From assembly GCA_015222795.1 (NCBI GenBank), contig JADFVY010000099.1:1-23835 (forward strand): 23,835 bases of DNA, read 5' to 3'. Under the pieces are notes generated by a model. The model made no database searches, was not told the DNA's origin, and worked only from the letters and a program-made list of their open reading frames with translations. This document shows, one piece after another, positions 16,698 through 23,835 of this stretch; the first letter of the stretch is position 1, and each line of letters starts with the position of its first letter. The stretch is from Pseudomonadota bacterium. GTDB taxonomy: Bacteria; Pseudomonadota; Alphaproteobacteria; UBA8366; JADFVY01. A program made the translations under genes and the position numbers.

Positions 16698-17661
16698 ACG
16701 CCGGAAGTCGCGGGGAGGTTTCCGATAGTTTTTCCTCGATGGCATCCCAGATTTTGCCCTCGATCGAAACATCATCGTAACGGTCGATTTCCTGGATACC
16801 CGTGGGCGAGGTCACGTTGATCTCCGTCAGCCAGTTGCCGATTACATCGATACCGACAAATATCAGCCCCTTTTCCACCAACGTCGGTCCGATTGCCTCG
16901 CAAATTTCGCGCTCGCGGCTGGTCAGGGTCGATCGTGCCGGCTTGCCCCCCGCATGCATGTTTGAGCGGGCCTCGCCGGGCGGAGGAATGCGGTTGATCG
17001 CGCCGACCGCCTCGCCATTCACCAGAATGATGCGCTTATCGCCCTCGCGCACGGCCGGTAGATATTTTTGCACGATCAGCGGTTCGCGATAAAGCTCGGT
17101 GAATAGCTCCAGCAACGCGCTGAGATTCTCATCTTCCGGCGATACATGAAACACGCCGGCGCCGCCATTGCCGAACAGCGGCTTGACGATAATATCCTTA
17201 TGGGCGCGCCGGAATTCCAATACTTCTTCGCCACTGCTGGTGATCAGGGTCGGCGGCATAAGCTCGCGGAAATGGGTCACGAACAGTTTTTCGGGCGCAT
17301 TGCGGACCGAAACCGGGTCGTTCACCACCAGGGTTGCCGGGTGGATATGCTCCAACAGATGCGTGGCCGTGATGTAGGCCATGTCGAAGGGCGGGTCCTG
17401 GCGCATCAGGATGACATCCATTGTCGCCAGATCGAGCCTTTCCGACAAACCAAGGGTGAAATGATTGCCCTTCTCGCGGCGCACCTGAAGTGTTTGCGCA
17501 CGGGCGTACAGGCGGCTGTCCTCGAACGTCAGCGCGTTCGGCAGGTAATAATACAGCGCGTGACCGCGACGTTGCGCCTCCATCGCCAACACGAAACTGC
17601 TGTCCCCATCGATATCGATCGATTCGATAGCGTCCATCTGAATTGCGACTGCGAGGCTCAT
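16696..17661 (-). CDS. gshB: Glutathione synthetase
   Basis: 321-residue ATP-grasp ligase joining gamma-glutamylcysteine and glycine. The N-terminal part has the family stretch VILMRQDPPFDMAYI. The ATP-binding loop appears as VKPLFGNGGAGVF. Later come IRSNMHAGGK-like sequence (seen as ARSNMHAGGKPARST) and the metal/product site INVTSPTGIQEI near the C-terminus. Length matches the bacterial enzyme (about 315). The ATG at 17661 has a GGGGGAA ribosome-binding site. It is the last gene of a minus-strand set with rsmI, yraN, a BON lipoprotein and a SirB1-like gene, and its stop overlaps the palindrome end. Confidence 0.97.
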   Translation of the reverse strand: MSLAVAIQMDAIESIDIDGDSSFVLAMEAQRRGHALYYYLPNALTFEDSRLYARAQTLQVRREKGNHFTLGLSERLDLATMDVILMRQDPPFDMAYITATHLLEHIHPATLVVNDPVSVRNAPEKLFVTHFRELMPPTLITSSGEEVLEFRRAHKDIIVKPLFGNGGAGVFHVSPEDENLSALLELFTELYREPLIVQKYLPAVREGDKRIILVNGEAVGAINRIPPPGEARSNMHAGGKPARSTLTSREREICEAIGPTLVEKGLIFVGIDVIGNWLTEINVTSPTGIQEIDRYDDVSIEGKIWDAIEEKLSETSPRLPA

Positions 17662-17710
17662 GGTTTCCCCCAGGAGAAAAATTGATGCCGGATGGCGGAC
17701 TTACCTCTGT

Positions 17711-18541
17711 TCAGGCTTCCTGTCCACGAAGTTTCTGCAATAACAGCGCGGCGTCGTGCCTTGGCCCGTCCAGCGTCTCGCGCAAGATATATTCTTCCAG
17801 CGCCGCGACCGCCCCGTCGATCCGGCCTAGCTGGGCCGCCAACAGCGCCTTTTCGCGCCACAGATTTTTATCCTGTGGGGCGATCCACAACATCGTGTCC
17901 AGCGTCGTGACGGCCGCCAGATTGTCGCCACGCTGGGTCTGGCGAAGTTTAATGTTGTTTTGCAGCCGCACCAGAACCTCGCGATCGCTGGCGGCTTCGT
18001 AATGTTCCGGATGAAGCTCTGCCTCTTCGTCTCCCTGTGCGCGCAATAAAATGCGAAGATCGGCCGCTGACTTCGGTTCACCCTTTTCAAACGGATCGAG
18101 GATGGCACGCTGTCCCCGATGATCCATGCGCAAGAGAAAATGACCCGGGAACCGCAGCCCCGCGATATCCCAGCCTTGCGCCCGAGCCGTATGGATCATC
18201 AGGATGCCGAGCGCCACCGGAAGGCCGCGCCTGCGATCGATGACCCTGATCAGATTGGCGTTCTGAAGGTCGTCAAAGGTGCGCCGGTCACCCTCATAGC
18301 CGTAGGCGGTGAACACTGCGTCGTTGAGCGCCGCAACCCTCTCGTCCAGCGAGTCCATTCCCGTGACGGCCCTTGCAAGATCGTCGATTATCAGGTTCAG
18401 ATGGTCACGGTACCGGCCAAGCGATACGCCGGGCCGATCAAGCGACGCGAGCAAAAGCGCCGTCTCGGCAATGTCGATATCCTGGTCCAGGGCCTCGCCA
18501 ACCTGGCGCAGCAGTGCCTGGATTTTTTCTTTCCCGGCCAC
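17711..18541 (-). CDS. SirB1-like transglutaminase-fold/TPR protein
   Basis: 276-residue protein of the SirB1 family (transglutaminase-like core followed by tetratricopeptide-type helices). The core shows DDLQNANLIRVIDRRRGLPVALG split over residues of about 115-140, then GLRFPGHFLLRM and ILDPFEKG. The C-terminal 80 residues form helix pairs rich in Ala/Leu (NNIKLRQTQRGDNLAAVTTL, KALLAAQLGRIDGAVAALEE). Function is not established; family members are widespread and often lie with translation or cell-wall genes. The start is a GTG at 18541 without a clear ribosome-binding site. It lies 29 nt after the BON gene and 49 nt before gshB. Confidence 0.86.
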   Translation of the reverse strand: MAGKEKIQALLRQVGEALDQDIDIAETALLLASLDRPGVSLGRYRDHLNLIIDDLARAVTGMDSLDERVAALNDAVFTAYGYEGDRRTFDDLQNANLIRVIDRRRGLPVALGILMIHTARAQGWDIAGLRFPGHFLLRMDHRGQRAILDPFEKGEPKSAADLRILLRAQGDEEAELHPEHYEAASDREVLVRLQNNIKLRQTQRGDNLAAVTTLDTMLWIAPQDKNLWREKALLAAQLGRIDGAVAALEEYILRETLDGPRHDAALLLQKLRGQEA

Positions 18542-18570
18542 GTCTTATGCCAACGCTCGTTGATAGAGAA

Positions 18571-19164
18571 TCATTTGACCCGAACGTATGGAACAACACC
18601 GCGCACATAGTCGATATCGCGCGCATAAGCGATTACCCGGTCAAGTTCTTTCTGACTCCGCGCAATGCCGAGCAGATAAATTCTCTGATTTACCGTATCA
18701 ATCGTGTAGTTGATGCCGCTGATTTTGTCGTCGAACGTAATCTTGCTACGCAGTTTAGTGGTGATCCAGGTGTCGCGGGCGGCATCGCTCAGTGAGCTTC
18801 TGTCCACGACCTCGATTTCGTTGATTACTTCCTTTACGCCATCAGGTTGCCAGGCGATGCGCGCGGCATCCAGGCGATTCTGCGGCTCCGGAACCAGCCC
18901 GGTAAGCAGGACTCTCCCTTCAACCACGGAAATATCGACCTTCTTGAAAATATCGACGTTGGACTCAAGCAATCGCTTGTCGATGCCCGCCTGAATCGTT
19001 GTATCCGAAATAGCTGTCGAAACTGGCCTTTCCTGCGCCACGAGAGTGGCGCCCACCGCCGCGCCACCAAACACCAGAGGCACGCAGCCGCCAAGAAGAG
19101 GGGCAAGGGCCACTACGAGGGCAAAAATCAGTAGAGTGTTGGGAGCGGTTATTCGATTCGACAT
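18571..19164 (-). CDS. Dual-BON-domain lipoprotein, DolP/YraP-like
   Basis: 197-residue predicted outer-membrane lipoprotein. A hydrophobic signal ends in the lipobox L24-G25-G26-C27. Two BON domains follow (about residues 50-120 and 125-197). ARDTWITTKLRSKI at the start of the second closely resembles the same site of E. coli DolP (YraP), which supports outer-membrane integrity and BAM function. In E. coli dolP lies in the same neighbourhood as rsmI (yraL), lpoA (yraM) and yraN, and here the corresponding genes are also adjacent. The DolP role is inferred from these two points. The ATG at 19164 is preceded by GGAAAA. It lies 24 nt after yraN. Confidence 0.88.
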   Translation of the reverse strand: MSNRITAPNTLLIFALVVALAPLLGGCVPLVFGGAAVGATLVAQERPVSTAISDTTIQAGIDKRLLESNVDIFKKVDISVVEGRVLLTGLVPEPQNRLDAARIAWQPDGVKEVINEIEVVDRSSLSDAARDTWITTKLRSKITFDDKISGINYTIDTVNQRIYLLGIARSQKELDRVIAYARDIDYVRGVVPYVRVK

Positions 19165-19188
19165 GTTTTCCAGCTCACACAGGGTTGG

Positions 19189-19590
19189 TTACCAGGAAAT
19201 CTGACCCCGCGACTGTAGCCACTGCGCGTCCGCTCGCCAAGCATCAACCACATGATGGGGCAGGCGGCGCGGCGCCACAAGCATCACATCGAACCGGGTG
19301 TCGAGCGAGGCAAGGTCTGGGCGGCCGGCCACGACCCAGCCAGCGGCGCGAATTAATCGCTGCTTCTGACGATCGGTTACCGAGTCGGCCGCGCTGGCGA
19401 AATCATCACGCGCCTTGACCTCGATAATCGCCAGCGTCCGACCCCGCCGCGCGAGGATATCGATCTCACCGACCGGCGTGCGCAGACGCCGCGACAATAT
19501 CCTGTATCCGCGCAACTTCAGCACAATCATGCAAAGCGTCTCTGCCCACCAGCCGCGCCGCCAGGCCCGCTGCCGTTCCTCGCGGCTCAC
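19189..19590 (-). CDS. YraN family endonuclease-fold protein (UPF0102)
   Basis: 133-residue protein with a PD-(D/E)XK nuclease-like core. GEIDILARRG and IIEVKAR supply the acidic and Lys residues (Glu42, Asp44, Glu57, Lys59). Its role is unproven; it belongs to the conserved rsmI-yraN neighbourhood. The GTG start at 19590 overlaps the rsmI stop in the sequence GTGA, a 4-nt overlap typical of translational coupling. Confidence 0.93.
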   Translation of the reverse strand: MSREERQRAWRRGWWAETLCMIVLKLRGYRILSRRLRTPVGEIDILARRGRTLAIIEVKARDDFASAADSVTDRQKQRLIRAAGWVVAGRPDLASLDTRFDVMLVAPRRLPHHVVDAWRADAQWLQSRGQISW

Positions 19591-20432
19591 TCCGGGGGCT
19601 CTTTTCTGGTTTCCTTCGCCAATTCCAGCGCCCTGGCATAAACTTTTCGCCGCGCCTGGCCGCTGGCCTCGGAAACCGAAGCCGCGGCATCGCGCAGACT
19701 CATTTTCCCGAGAGCGCCTCGCAGCATCAGATCAATATCCACCTCGACCTCTTCCTTGCCGGCCGGCGCGACGACGATCACAACCTCGCCTCTTGGCGCG
19801 CCGGCGGTGGTGTAATGCGCCGCCAACTCATCCAGCCTGCCGCGGCGGACCTCTTCATGCAGCTTAGTCAACTCCCGCGCGACTGCAGCCTGGCGGGGAC
19901 CCAGCACTTCTCCCATATCGGCCAGGCTGCCAGCCAGCCGCTTGGCCGACTCGAAAAAGACCAGGCTGGCCGGAACCGCGGATATCTCCCGCAATGACTT
20001 TTGGCGCGCGCCCTGGCGGGACGGCAAAAACCCCGCAAAAAAGAATCGATCGGTCGGCAGCCCCGCCGAAACCAGCGCCGCAAGGCTGGCCGAAGCGCCG
20101 GGAACCGCATAAATGGCGATATTTTCTTCAACGGCGTCGCGCACCAATTTATAACCGGGATCGGAGACCAGGGGCGTTCCTGCATCGCTTATCAAGGCGA
20201 TTTTTTCTCCCGCACGCAGACGCGCCATTAGCTTAGGGCGTGCAGTTTCTGCATTATGTTCATGATATGGAAAGATTTTTGCCGCAGTAATGTCATAAGC
20301 GCGAAGTAGCTTTTGCGTAACCCTGGTGTCCTCGCAGGCAAGAACATCCGCGTTGGCGAGAATATCGAGGGCACGCAGGGTGATATCGCGAAGGTTGCCG
20401 ATCGGCGTTGCAACGATGTAAAGTCCCGGCAA
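19587..20432 (-). CDS. rsmI: 16S rRNA (cytidine-1402-2'-O)-methyltransferase RsmI
   Basis: Tetrapyrrole-methylase-fold enzyme methylating the ribose of C1402 in the 16S rRNA decoding centre. Motifs in order: LYIVATPIGNLRDIT at the N-terminus, ACEDTR, SDAGTPLVSDPGY, GLPTDRFFFAGFLP and ARELTKLHEEV. From the TTG at 20432 the product is 281 residues, close to the usual 280-290. The same frame also opens at a GTG at 20546, which would add 38 residues and overlap the divergent lipoprotein gene. That extra stretch has A/T-rich codons unlike the rest and looks intergenic, so I prefer the TTG with limited certainty. The stop overlaps yraN by 4 nt. Confidence 0.92.
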   Translation of the reverse strand: MPGLYIVATPIGNLRDITLRALDILANADVLACEDTRVTQKLLRAYDITAAKIFPYHEHNAETARPKLMARLRAGEKIALISDAGTPLVSDPGYKLVRDAVEENIAIYAVPGASASLAALVSAGLPTDRFFFAGFLPSRQGARQKSLREISAVPASLVFFESAKRLAGSLADMGEVLGPRQAAVARELTKLHEEVRRGRLDELAAHYTTAGAPRGEVVIVVAPAGKEEVEVDIDLMLRGALGKMSLRDAAASVSEASGQARRKVYARALELAKETRKEPPE

Positions 20433-20512
20433 TAGTTTACTTTTCCCCTTTTGGCCGCTAGGTTGAATCAGGAATTTTTCATTAACAATTACACCGGCGG
20501 AGTCGCCAATAC
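20433..20512. promoter_or_regulatory. Divergent promoter region rsmI / LppC-like gene
   Basis: An A/T-rich 80-nt stretch separates the two divergent genes if rsmI starts at 20432. On the minus strand TTGTTA occurs near 20485, and on the plus strand TTGAAT (20463-20468) followed after 17 nt by CAATTA. Both are weak promoter candidates for the two directions. Confidence 0.35.
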
Positions 20513-21928
20513 ATGCTGTCCTGTCTTCGTCGCTTTTCTTCGACACGATTCGTCCTCGCCGCCACGGCTGGCATTATGCTCGTCCTTACCGGTTGTAGCT
20601 CCGACCAGCCCGATGTGGCAACCAACGAACCGGTAGATCTGAGCAAACAGCGTAATAAATTGCGCAAACCCAGCCCACCTTGGCCGGCCGCACCAAGCCT
20701 GCCGCCGCTCGCGGACCTGGAACTGGAGATCACGCCAAAGGGGCGGGCGACCTTCAGGCCCGGCCCGGACGGAGCCGCGCCGCCGGCTAATGGCGTGCCC
20801 GTCGCTATCCTGCTTCCGCTCAGCGGGCCGCGGGGTGAATTGGGCAAGGCCATGCTTGACGCGGCGCAACTCGCCGTATTCGAGGTGGCCGGCCAGAACT
20901 TCATCCTGCTGCCATACGATACCAAGGGCACGCCGGAAGGCGCCGAGGAGGCGGCCGCCCGCGCGATGGGCCGGGGCGCCAAGCTGGTGCTGGGCCCGCT
21001 TTTAGCGGACTCGGTGGCGAAAGTATCTCCGCAGACCAGAGTTTCAGATATCAACATCGTTTCGTTCTCGAATTCCAAACGCATCGCCGGCAACGGCGTT
21101 TATATTCTGGGTTTCGCCCCCGACCAACAGGTCGATGCGATTCTCGACTACGCGGCGGGACAGGGGTTGAGCAGTTATGGCGTTGCGGCGCCGTCCAACG
21201 GTTATGGCGAACTCGTTGTCGACTCCCTGTATCAGGCAGCCGAACGGCGTGGCGCGGTAGTGACGCGGACGGGTTACTACGATTCGAGCGCAACAGATTT
21301 CTCTGAACAAGTCCGTGCCCTGACCGACTATGACCAGCGCCGCGAAACGCTATTGCAGCAAATGGCCGAGCTTGAAGGCCGGGAGGACGAGGTTTCCAAG
21401 CAGGCGCTAGCCAAGCTTGAAACATTGGACACCGTCGGCGAGGCTCCGTTCGAGGCGGTGCTTCTGCCGGATGCGGGCCAAAACCTTCGCACGCTGGCCG
21501 CATTGCTCAATTTCTATGACGTCGAACAGCCCGCCGTCCGCATCCTGGGCCTGCGCGCCTGGGACGAAACGCCGGAAATCTCTGCCGAACAGGCTGTTCA
21601 GGGCGCATGGTTCGCTGCCCCGCCACTTGCCGAGCGCAAGAAATTTGATGTTCGCTTCAAGGCCTCGTTTGGCTATACACCGCCGCGTCTGGCCTCATTG
21701 GCCTACGACGCAACGGCAATGGCGGCCGTGCTGGCGCAGTCGCCTTCAGCTACCGATTTTTCCTCTTCGGCCTTAACCGACTCGAACGGGTTCAGGGGCG
21801 TCGACGGCATTTTCCGGCTGCGGGCCGACGGCATAGTTGAACGCGCCTATGCGATCCACGAAGTCACATCGAGCGGCTTCCGCACGATCCAGCCGGCGGA
21901 AGACAGCTTCCAAGTGCCGATCAACTAG
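20513..21928 (+). CDS. Penicillin-binding protein activator, LppC/LpoA C-domain-like lipoprotein
   Basis: 471-residue lipoprotein with a type-1 periplasmic-binding-protein fold. The signal peptide ends in the lipobox L25-T26-G27-C28. A Pro-rich linker follows (about residues 50-90). The binding-protein fold starts at VAILLPLSGPRGELGKAMLD, continues through KLVLGPLLADSVA, and ends with DGIFRLRADGIVER. In E. coli LpoA (YraM), the C-terminal domain has this fold and activates PBP1A from the outer membrane; alphaproteobacterial relatives are called penicillin-binding protein activators. The activating role here is inferred by homology and the neighbouring rsmI and yraN. The ATG at 20513 starts just before the hydrophobic segment. 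It converges on hemW with an 8-nt gap. Confidence 0.92.
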   Translation: MLSCLRRFSSTRFVLAATAGIMLVLTGCSSDQPDVATNEPVDLSKQRNKLRKPSPPWPAAPSLPPLADLELEITPKGRATFRPGPDGAAPPANGVPVAILLPLSGPRGELGKAMLDAAQLAVFEVAGQNFILLPYDTKGTPEGAEEAAARAMGRGAKLVLGPLLADSVAKVSPQTRVSDINIVSFSNSKRIAGNGVYILGFAPDQQVDAILDYAAGQGLSSYGVAAPSNGYGELVVDSLYQAAERRGAVVTRTGYYDSSATDFSEQVRALTDYDQRRETLLQQMAELEGREDEVSKQALAKLETLDTVGEAPFEAVLLPDAGQNLRTLAALLNFYDVEQPAVRILGLRAWDETPEISAEQAVQGAWFAAPPLAERKKFDVRFKASFGYTPPRLASLAYDATAMAAVLAQSPSATDFSSSALTDSNGFRGVDGIFRLRADGIVERAYAIHEVTSSGFRTIQPAEDSFQVPIN

Positions 21929-21936
21929 AGCTTAAT

Positions 21937-23097
21937 CTAATCCAGCAAATGGGCGAGCAGTGCATTCAGGCGCTGCCGCCCATTTGCCGTTGCGCGCAAG
22001 CCGACCTCGTCCAGCTCCACAAGCCCTTCTTCCATAAGTTCGGTCAATCGTTGAGCGGACAACGTGCGTTCGATCGAATCGCCCACCTGTTCGGCAAAGC
22101 GCACTCGGCAGACGCCTTCGGTCAGACGCAATCCCATCATCAGTATTTCCGCAACTCGTTGCCGCGAATCGACAGGCAGGGTTTCGCCCGTGCCGTGGCC
22201 GGCATCGTCCACCAACTCCAGCCAACGTTCGGGCGCACGGTGGCGGCGAATAGCGGTAGTCTCTCCGTTCGTCGATATCCTGCCATGGGCGCCCGGCCCA
22301 ATACCCGCATAGTTTTCGTATCGCCAGTAGGCGAGGTTATGGCGCGATTCGCCGCCGGTCCGGGCGTGATTGGATATCTCGTAAGCCGGCATCCCGGCCT
22401 TGCCCATAAGTTCCTGCGTTAATTCATATAGATTGGCGGCGCTGTCTTCGTCGGGGACCTGAAGGTCGCCGCGTTGATGCAGCGTATGGAAGGCCGTGCC
22501 GGGCTCAATGGTCAATTGATAGAGCGACAGGTGGTCGCCGGCCTCCGTCAGGGCATGGCCAAGTTCGTCCCGCCAGGCCGCCGCCGTCTGGCCGGACCGC
22601 GCATAGATCAGGTCGAAACTATAGCGGTCGAACAGTTTGGCGGCAGTCCGGACGGCCTGTAACGCCCCGGCCACATCATGTTGCCGACCCAGCGCCTTCA
22701 GTGAATCATCGTCAAGAGCCTGCACCCCCAGCGATACCCGGTTGATCCCAGCGGCACGGAAGTCGGCCAGTTTTGCCGCCTCCACCGAGGTCGGGTTGGC
22801 CTCCAGCGTTATTTCCACATCGGCCGCCAGACCCCAGCGATCGGCGACCCGAGCGATAACGGCCTCGGCCGTCGCGGGCTGCATCAGCGACGGCGTACCG
22901 CCGCCAAAGAAAATACTGGTCGCCGGGCCCGCATTCGGCGCCTCTGTTTCGGCGGCGTGATCGAACTCTCGAATAAGCGCCGCGCGCCAATGGTCATGGT
23001 CCACCGACTCGCGCACATGGCTATTGAAATCGCAGTAGGGGCATTTCGACAGGCAGAACGGCCAGTGGACATAAACCGCGAAGGCCGGCGCCGTCAC
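21937..23097 (-). CDS. hemW: Radical SAM haem chaperone HemW
   Basis: 386-residue HemN-like radical SAM protein. The [4Fe-4S] motif is Cys15-x3-Cys19-x2-Cys22 (CLSKCPYCDF) with Phe24 after it. The HemW form has F where true coproporphyrinogen dehydrogenases have a fourth Cys. Further family motifs are FFGGGTPSLM, LEANPTS and RVSLGVQALDD. The C-terminal HemN domain ends around RLTELMEEGLVEL. HemW binds haem and delivers it to respiratory enzymes. The start is a GTG at 23097 that overlaps the rdgB stop in GTGA, so hemW translation may be coupled to rdgB, which is interrupted. Confidence 0.95.
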   Translation of the reverse strand: MTAPAFAVYVHWPFCLSKCPYCDFNSHVRESVDHDHWRAALIREFDHAAETEAPNAGPATSIFFGGGTPSLMQPATAEAVIARVADRWGLAADVEITLEANPTSVEAAKLADFRAAGINRVSLGVQALDDDSLKALGRQHDVAGALQAVRTAAKLFDRYSFDLIYARSGQTAAAWRDELGHALTEAGDHLSLYQLTIEPGTAFHTLHQRGDLQVPDEDSAANLYELTQELMGKAGMPAYEISNHARTGGESRHNLAYWRYENYAGIGPGAHGRISTNGETTAIRRHRAPERWLELVDDAGHGTGETLPVDSRQRVAEILMMGLRLTEGVCRVRFAEQVGDSIERTLSAQRLTELMEEGLVELDEVGLRATANGRQRLNALLAHLLD

Positions 23098-23708
23098 GTC
23101 ACGCTTTCCCCGAAACAGGCGGCGACGAGTTGAGTGAAAGCGTCGGCGCGATGGCTGATCGCATGTTTGTCGCCCGGTTCCATCTCGGCGAAAACAATAT
23201 CGTAGCCCTCGGGCCGGAACACCGGGTCATAACCGAAACCCTTTTCGCCGCGCGGCGGCCAGACCAGCGTGCCGTCGACCCGCCCCTCAAAGGTTTCCGC
23301 ATGCCCGTCGGGCCAGGCCAGCGCCAGCACGCAAACGAAATGCGCCGTTCGATCGGTCTTGCCTTGCAGTTCCGCCTCTACCCGTTCCATCGCAACGCCG
23401 AAGTTCCGGCCGGTGCGGGTTTCAGCCCAGCGCGCGGAATAGATCCCCGGCTCATCACCCAGCGCGTGGACCGCCAAACCCGAATCGTCGGCCAGGGATG
23501 GCAGGCCGGACCCTTGCGCCGCGGCATGTGCCTACAACAACGCGTTCGCGACAAAGGTCATGCCGGTTTCTTCCGGCTCGGGCAGGCCGAGGGTTTCGGC
23601 GGAGACGACCTCGACTCGAAAATATTTCAGTAGGTCAGCGATTTCGCCGACCTTGCCCTTGTTGTGGCTAGCGATGACCAGCTTGTCGTCGGTGAATTTT
23701 CTTGCCAT
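23094..23708 (-). pseudogene. rdgB: Non-canonical purine NTP pyrophosphatase RdgB/HAM1 with in-frame TAG
   Basis: RdgB hydrolyses (d)ITP and XTP, keeping deaminated purines out of DNA and RNA. The frame from ATG 23708 gives 204 codons, the normal length, with MARKFTDDKLVIASHNKGKV at the N-terminus. Then comes a TAG at 23532-23534 (codon 59), directly after TFVANALL. The same frame continues with AHAAAQGSG, the catalytic-loop sequence LADDSGLAVHALG, RNFGVAMERVEAELQGK, KGFGYDPVFRPEGY and SHRADAFTQL. The family usually has a sense codon, mostly Lys, where the TAG lies. A single A-to-T change in AAG would explain it. No frameshift or other damage is seen, so it is a recent nonsense mutation, a sequencing error or a readthrough site. 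Without readthrough only 58 residues are made. It overlaps hemW by 4 nt. Confidence 0.88.
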
Positions 23709-23794
23709 GCCCGCATATATGGCGCGGCGGCGCACAACAGGGAAGGTTAAATTTCGGCCCGCCACGCTGAATGTCACAAAACTTGCCCACATTT

Positions 23795-23803
23795 TGTGGA
23801 TAA
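23795..23803 (-). promoter_or_regulatory. Consensus DnaA box upstream of rdgB
   Basis: The minus strand reads TTATCCACA, a perfect DnaA-box consensus, 87 nt upstream of the rdgB ATG and near the window edge. A lone box may be a regulatory or titration site; whether more boxes follow cannot be seen. Confidence 0.45.
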
Positions 23804-23835
23804 CTACGGGGGCAACACTCCATGTGCCTTAAAAC

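Noticed and set aside
23532..23534. TAG in rdgB as evidence of genetic-code change (recoded amber)
   Set aside because: Other genes in the window end at TAG, and a single site does not support recoding; nonsense mutation or sequencing error is simpler.

Overview
The window is GC-rich and densely coded, on both strands, and reads as a chromosomal segment of an alphaproteobacterium, probably a Rhodospirillales-like lineage. The reasons are the gene families (hrcA-grpE, rph, dnaK-dnaJ-dapB-nth, gshB with rsmI and yraN, bactofilin, an alphaproteobacterial-type penicillin-binding-protein activator) and an RpoH-type promoter in front of dnaK. No rRNA, tRNA, CRISPR array, transposase, phage gene or defence system is visible. 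No gene-free gap exceeds 300 bases.

Left part (1-12950). A minus-strand backbone of housekeeping genes runs dnaK, dnaJ, dapB, nth, an adenosine kinase-type PfkB kinase, typA and a truncated AmpG-like permease. Plus-strand genes are interleaved: an envelope trio (EI24/CysZ-like membrane protein, bactofilin, small lipoprotein whose start lies inside the bactofilin gene), a DMT/EamA exporter, and a metallo-beta-lactamase-fold hydrolase with its own A/T-rich, structured leader. Two copies of a palindromic element (6467-6536 and 10769-10926) share ends and a core motif, and their stems differ by compensatory changes. One copy sits inside the dnaK-dnaJ transcript, directly against the dnaJ ribosome-binding site.

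Middle part (12951-16638). dnaK has a good RpoH-like promoter. A divergent DUF1848 gene follows, carrying a C-terminal radical-SAM-like cysteine cluster. Then comes hrcA-grpE on the minus strand and rph on the plus strand. No CIRCE operator was recognised, so HrcA probably acts elsewhere.

Right part (16639-23835). A minus-strand operon runs rsmI-yraN-DolP-like BON lipoprotein-SirB1-like protein-gshB, divergent from an LppC/LpoA-like activator. It is followed by hemW and rdgB. Turning the block from gshB to rdgB around in thought restores rph-rdgB-hemW, the order usual in alphaproteobacteria. The block therefore looks like an inversion of about 7 kb, with one junction at a 59-nt palindrome between rph and gshB. 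rdgB carries an in-frame TAG at codon 59, where the family usually has a sense codon (typically Lys), and otherwise looks intact.

Together the genes serve protein folding and heat response (dnaK, dnaJ, grpE, hrcA), translation and ribosome maintenance (typA, rsmI, rph), envelope biogenesis (bactofilin, LppC-like, DolP-like, AmpG-like), lysine/peptidoglycan precursor synthesis (dapB), DNA repair and nucleotide-pool cleaning (nth, rdgB), glutathione synthesis (gshB) and haem delivery (hemW). The most unusual items are the covarying palindromic elements, the rdgB nonsense codon with the apparent inversion, and the DUF1848 protein. I did not find a convincing new multi-gene system.
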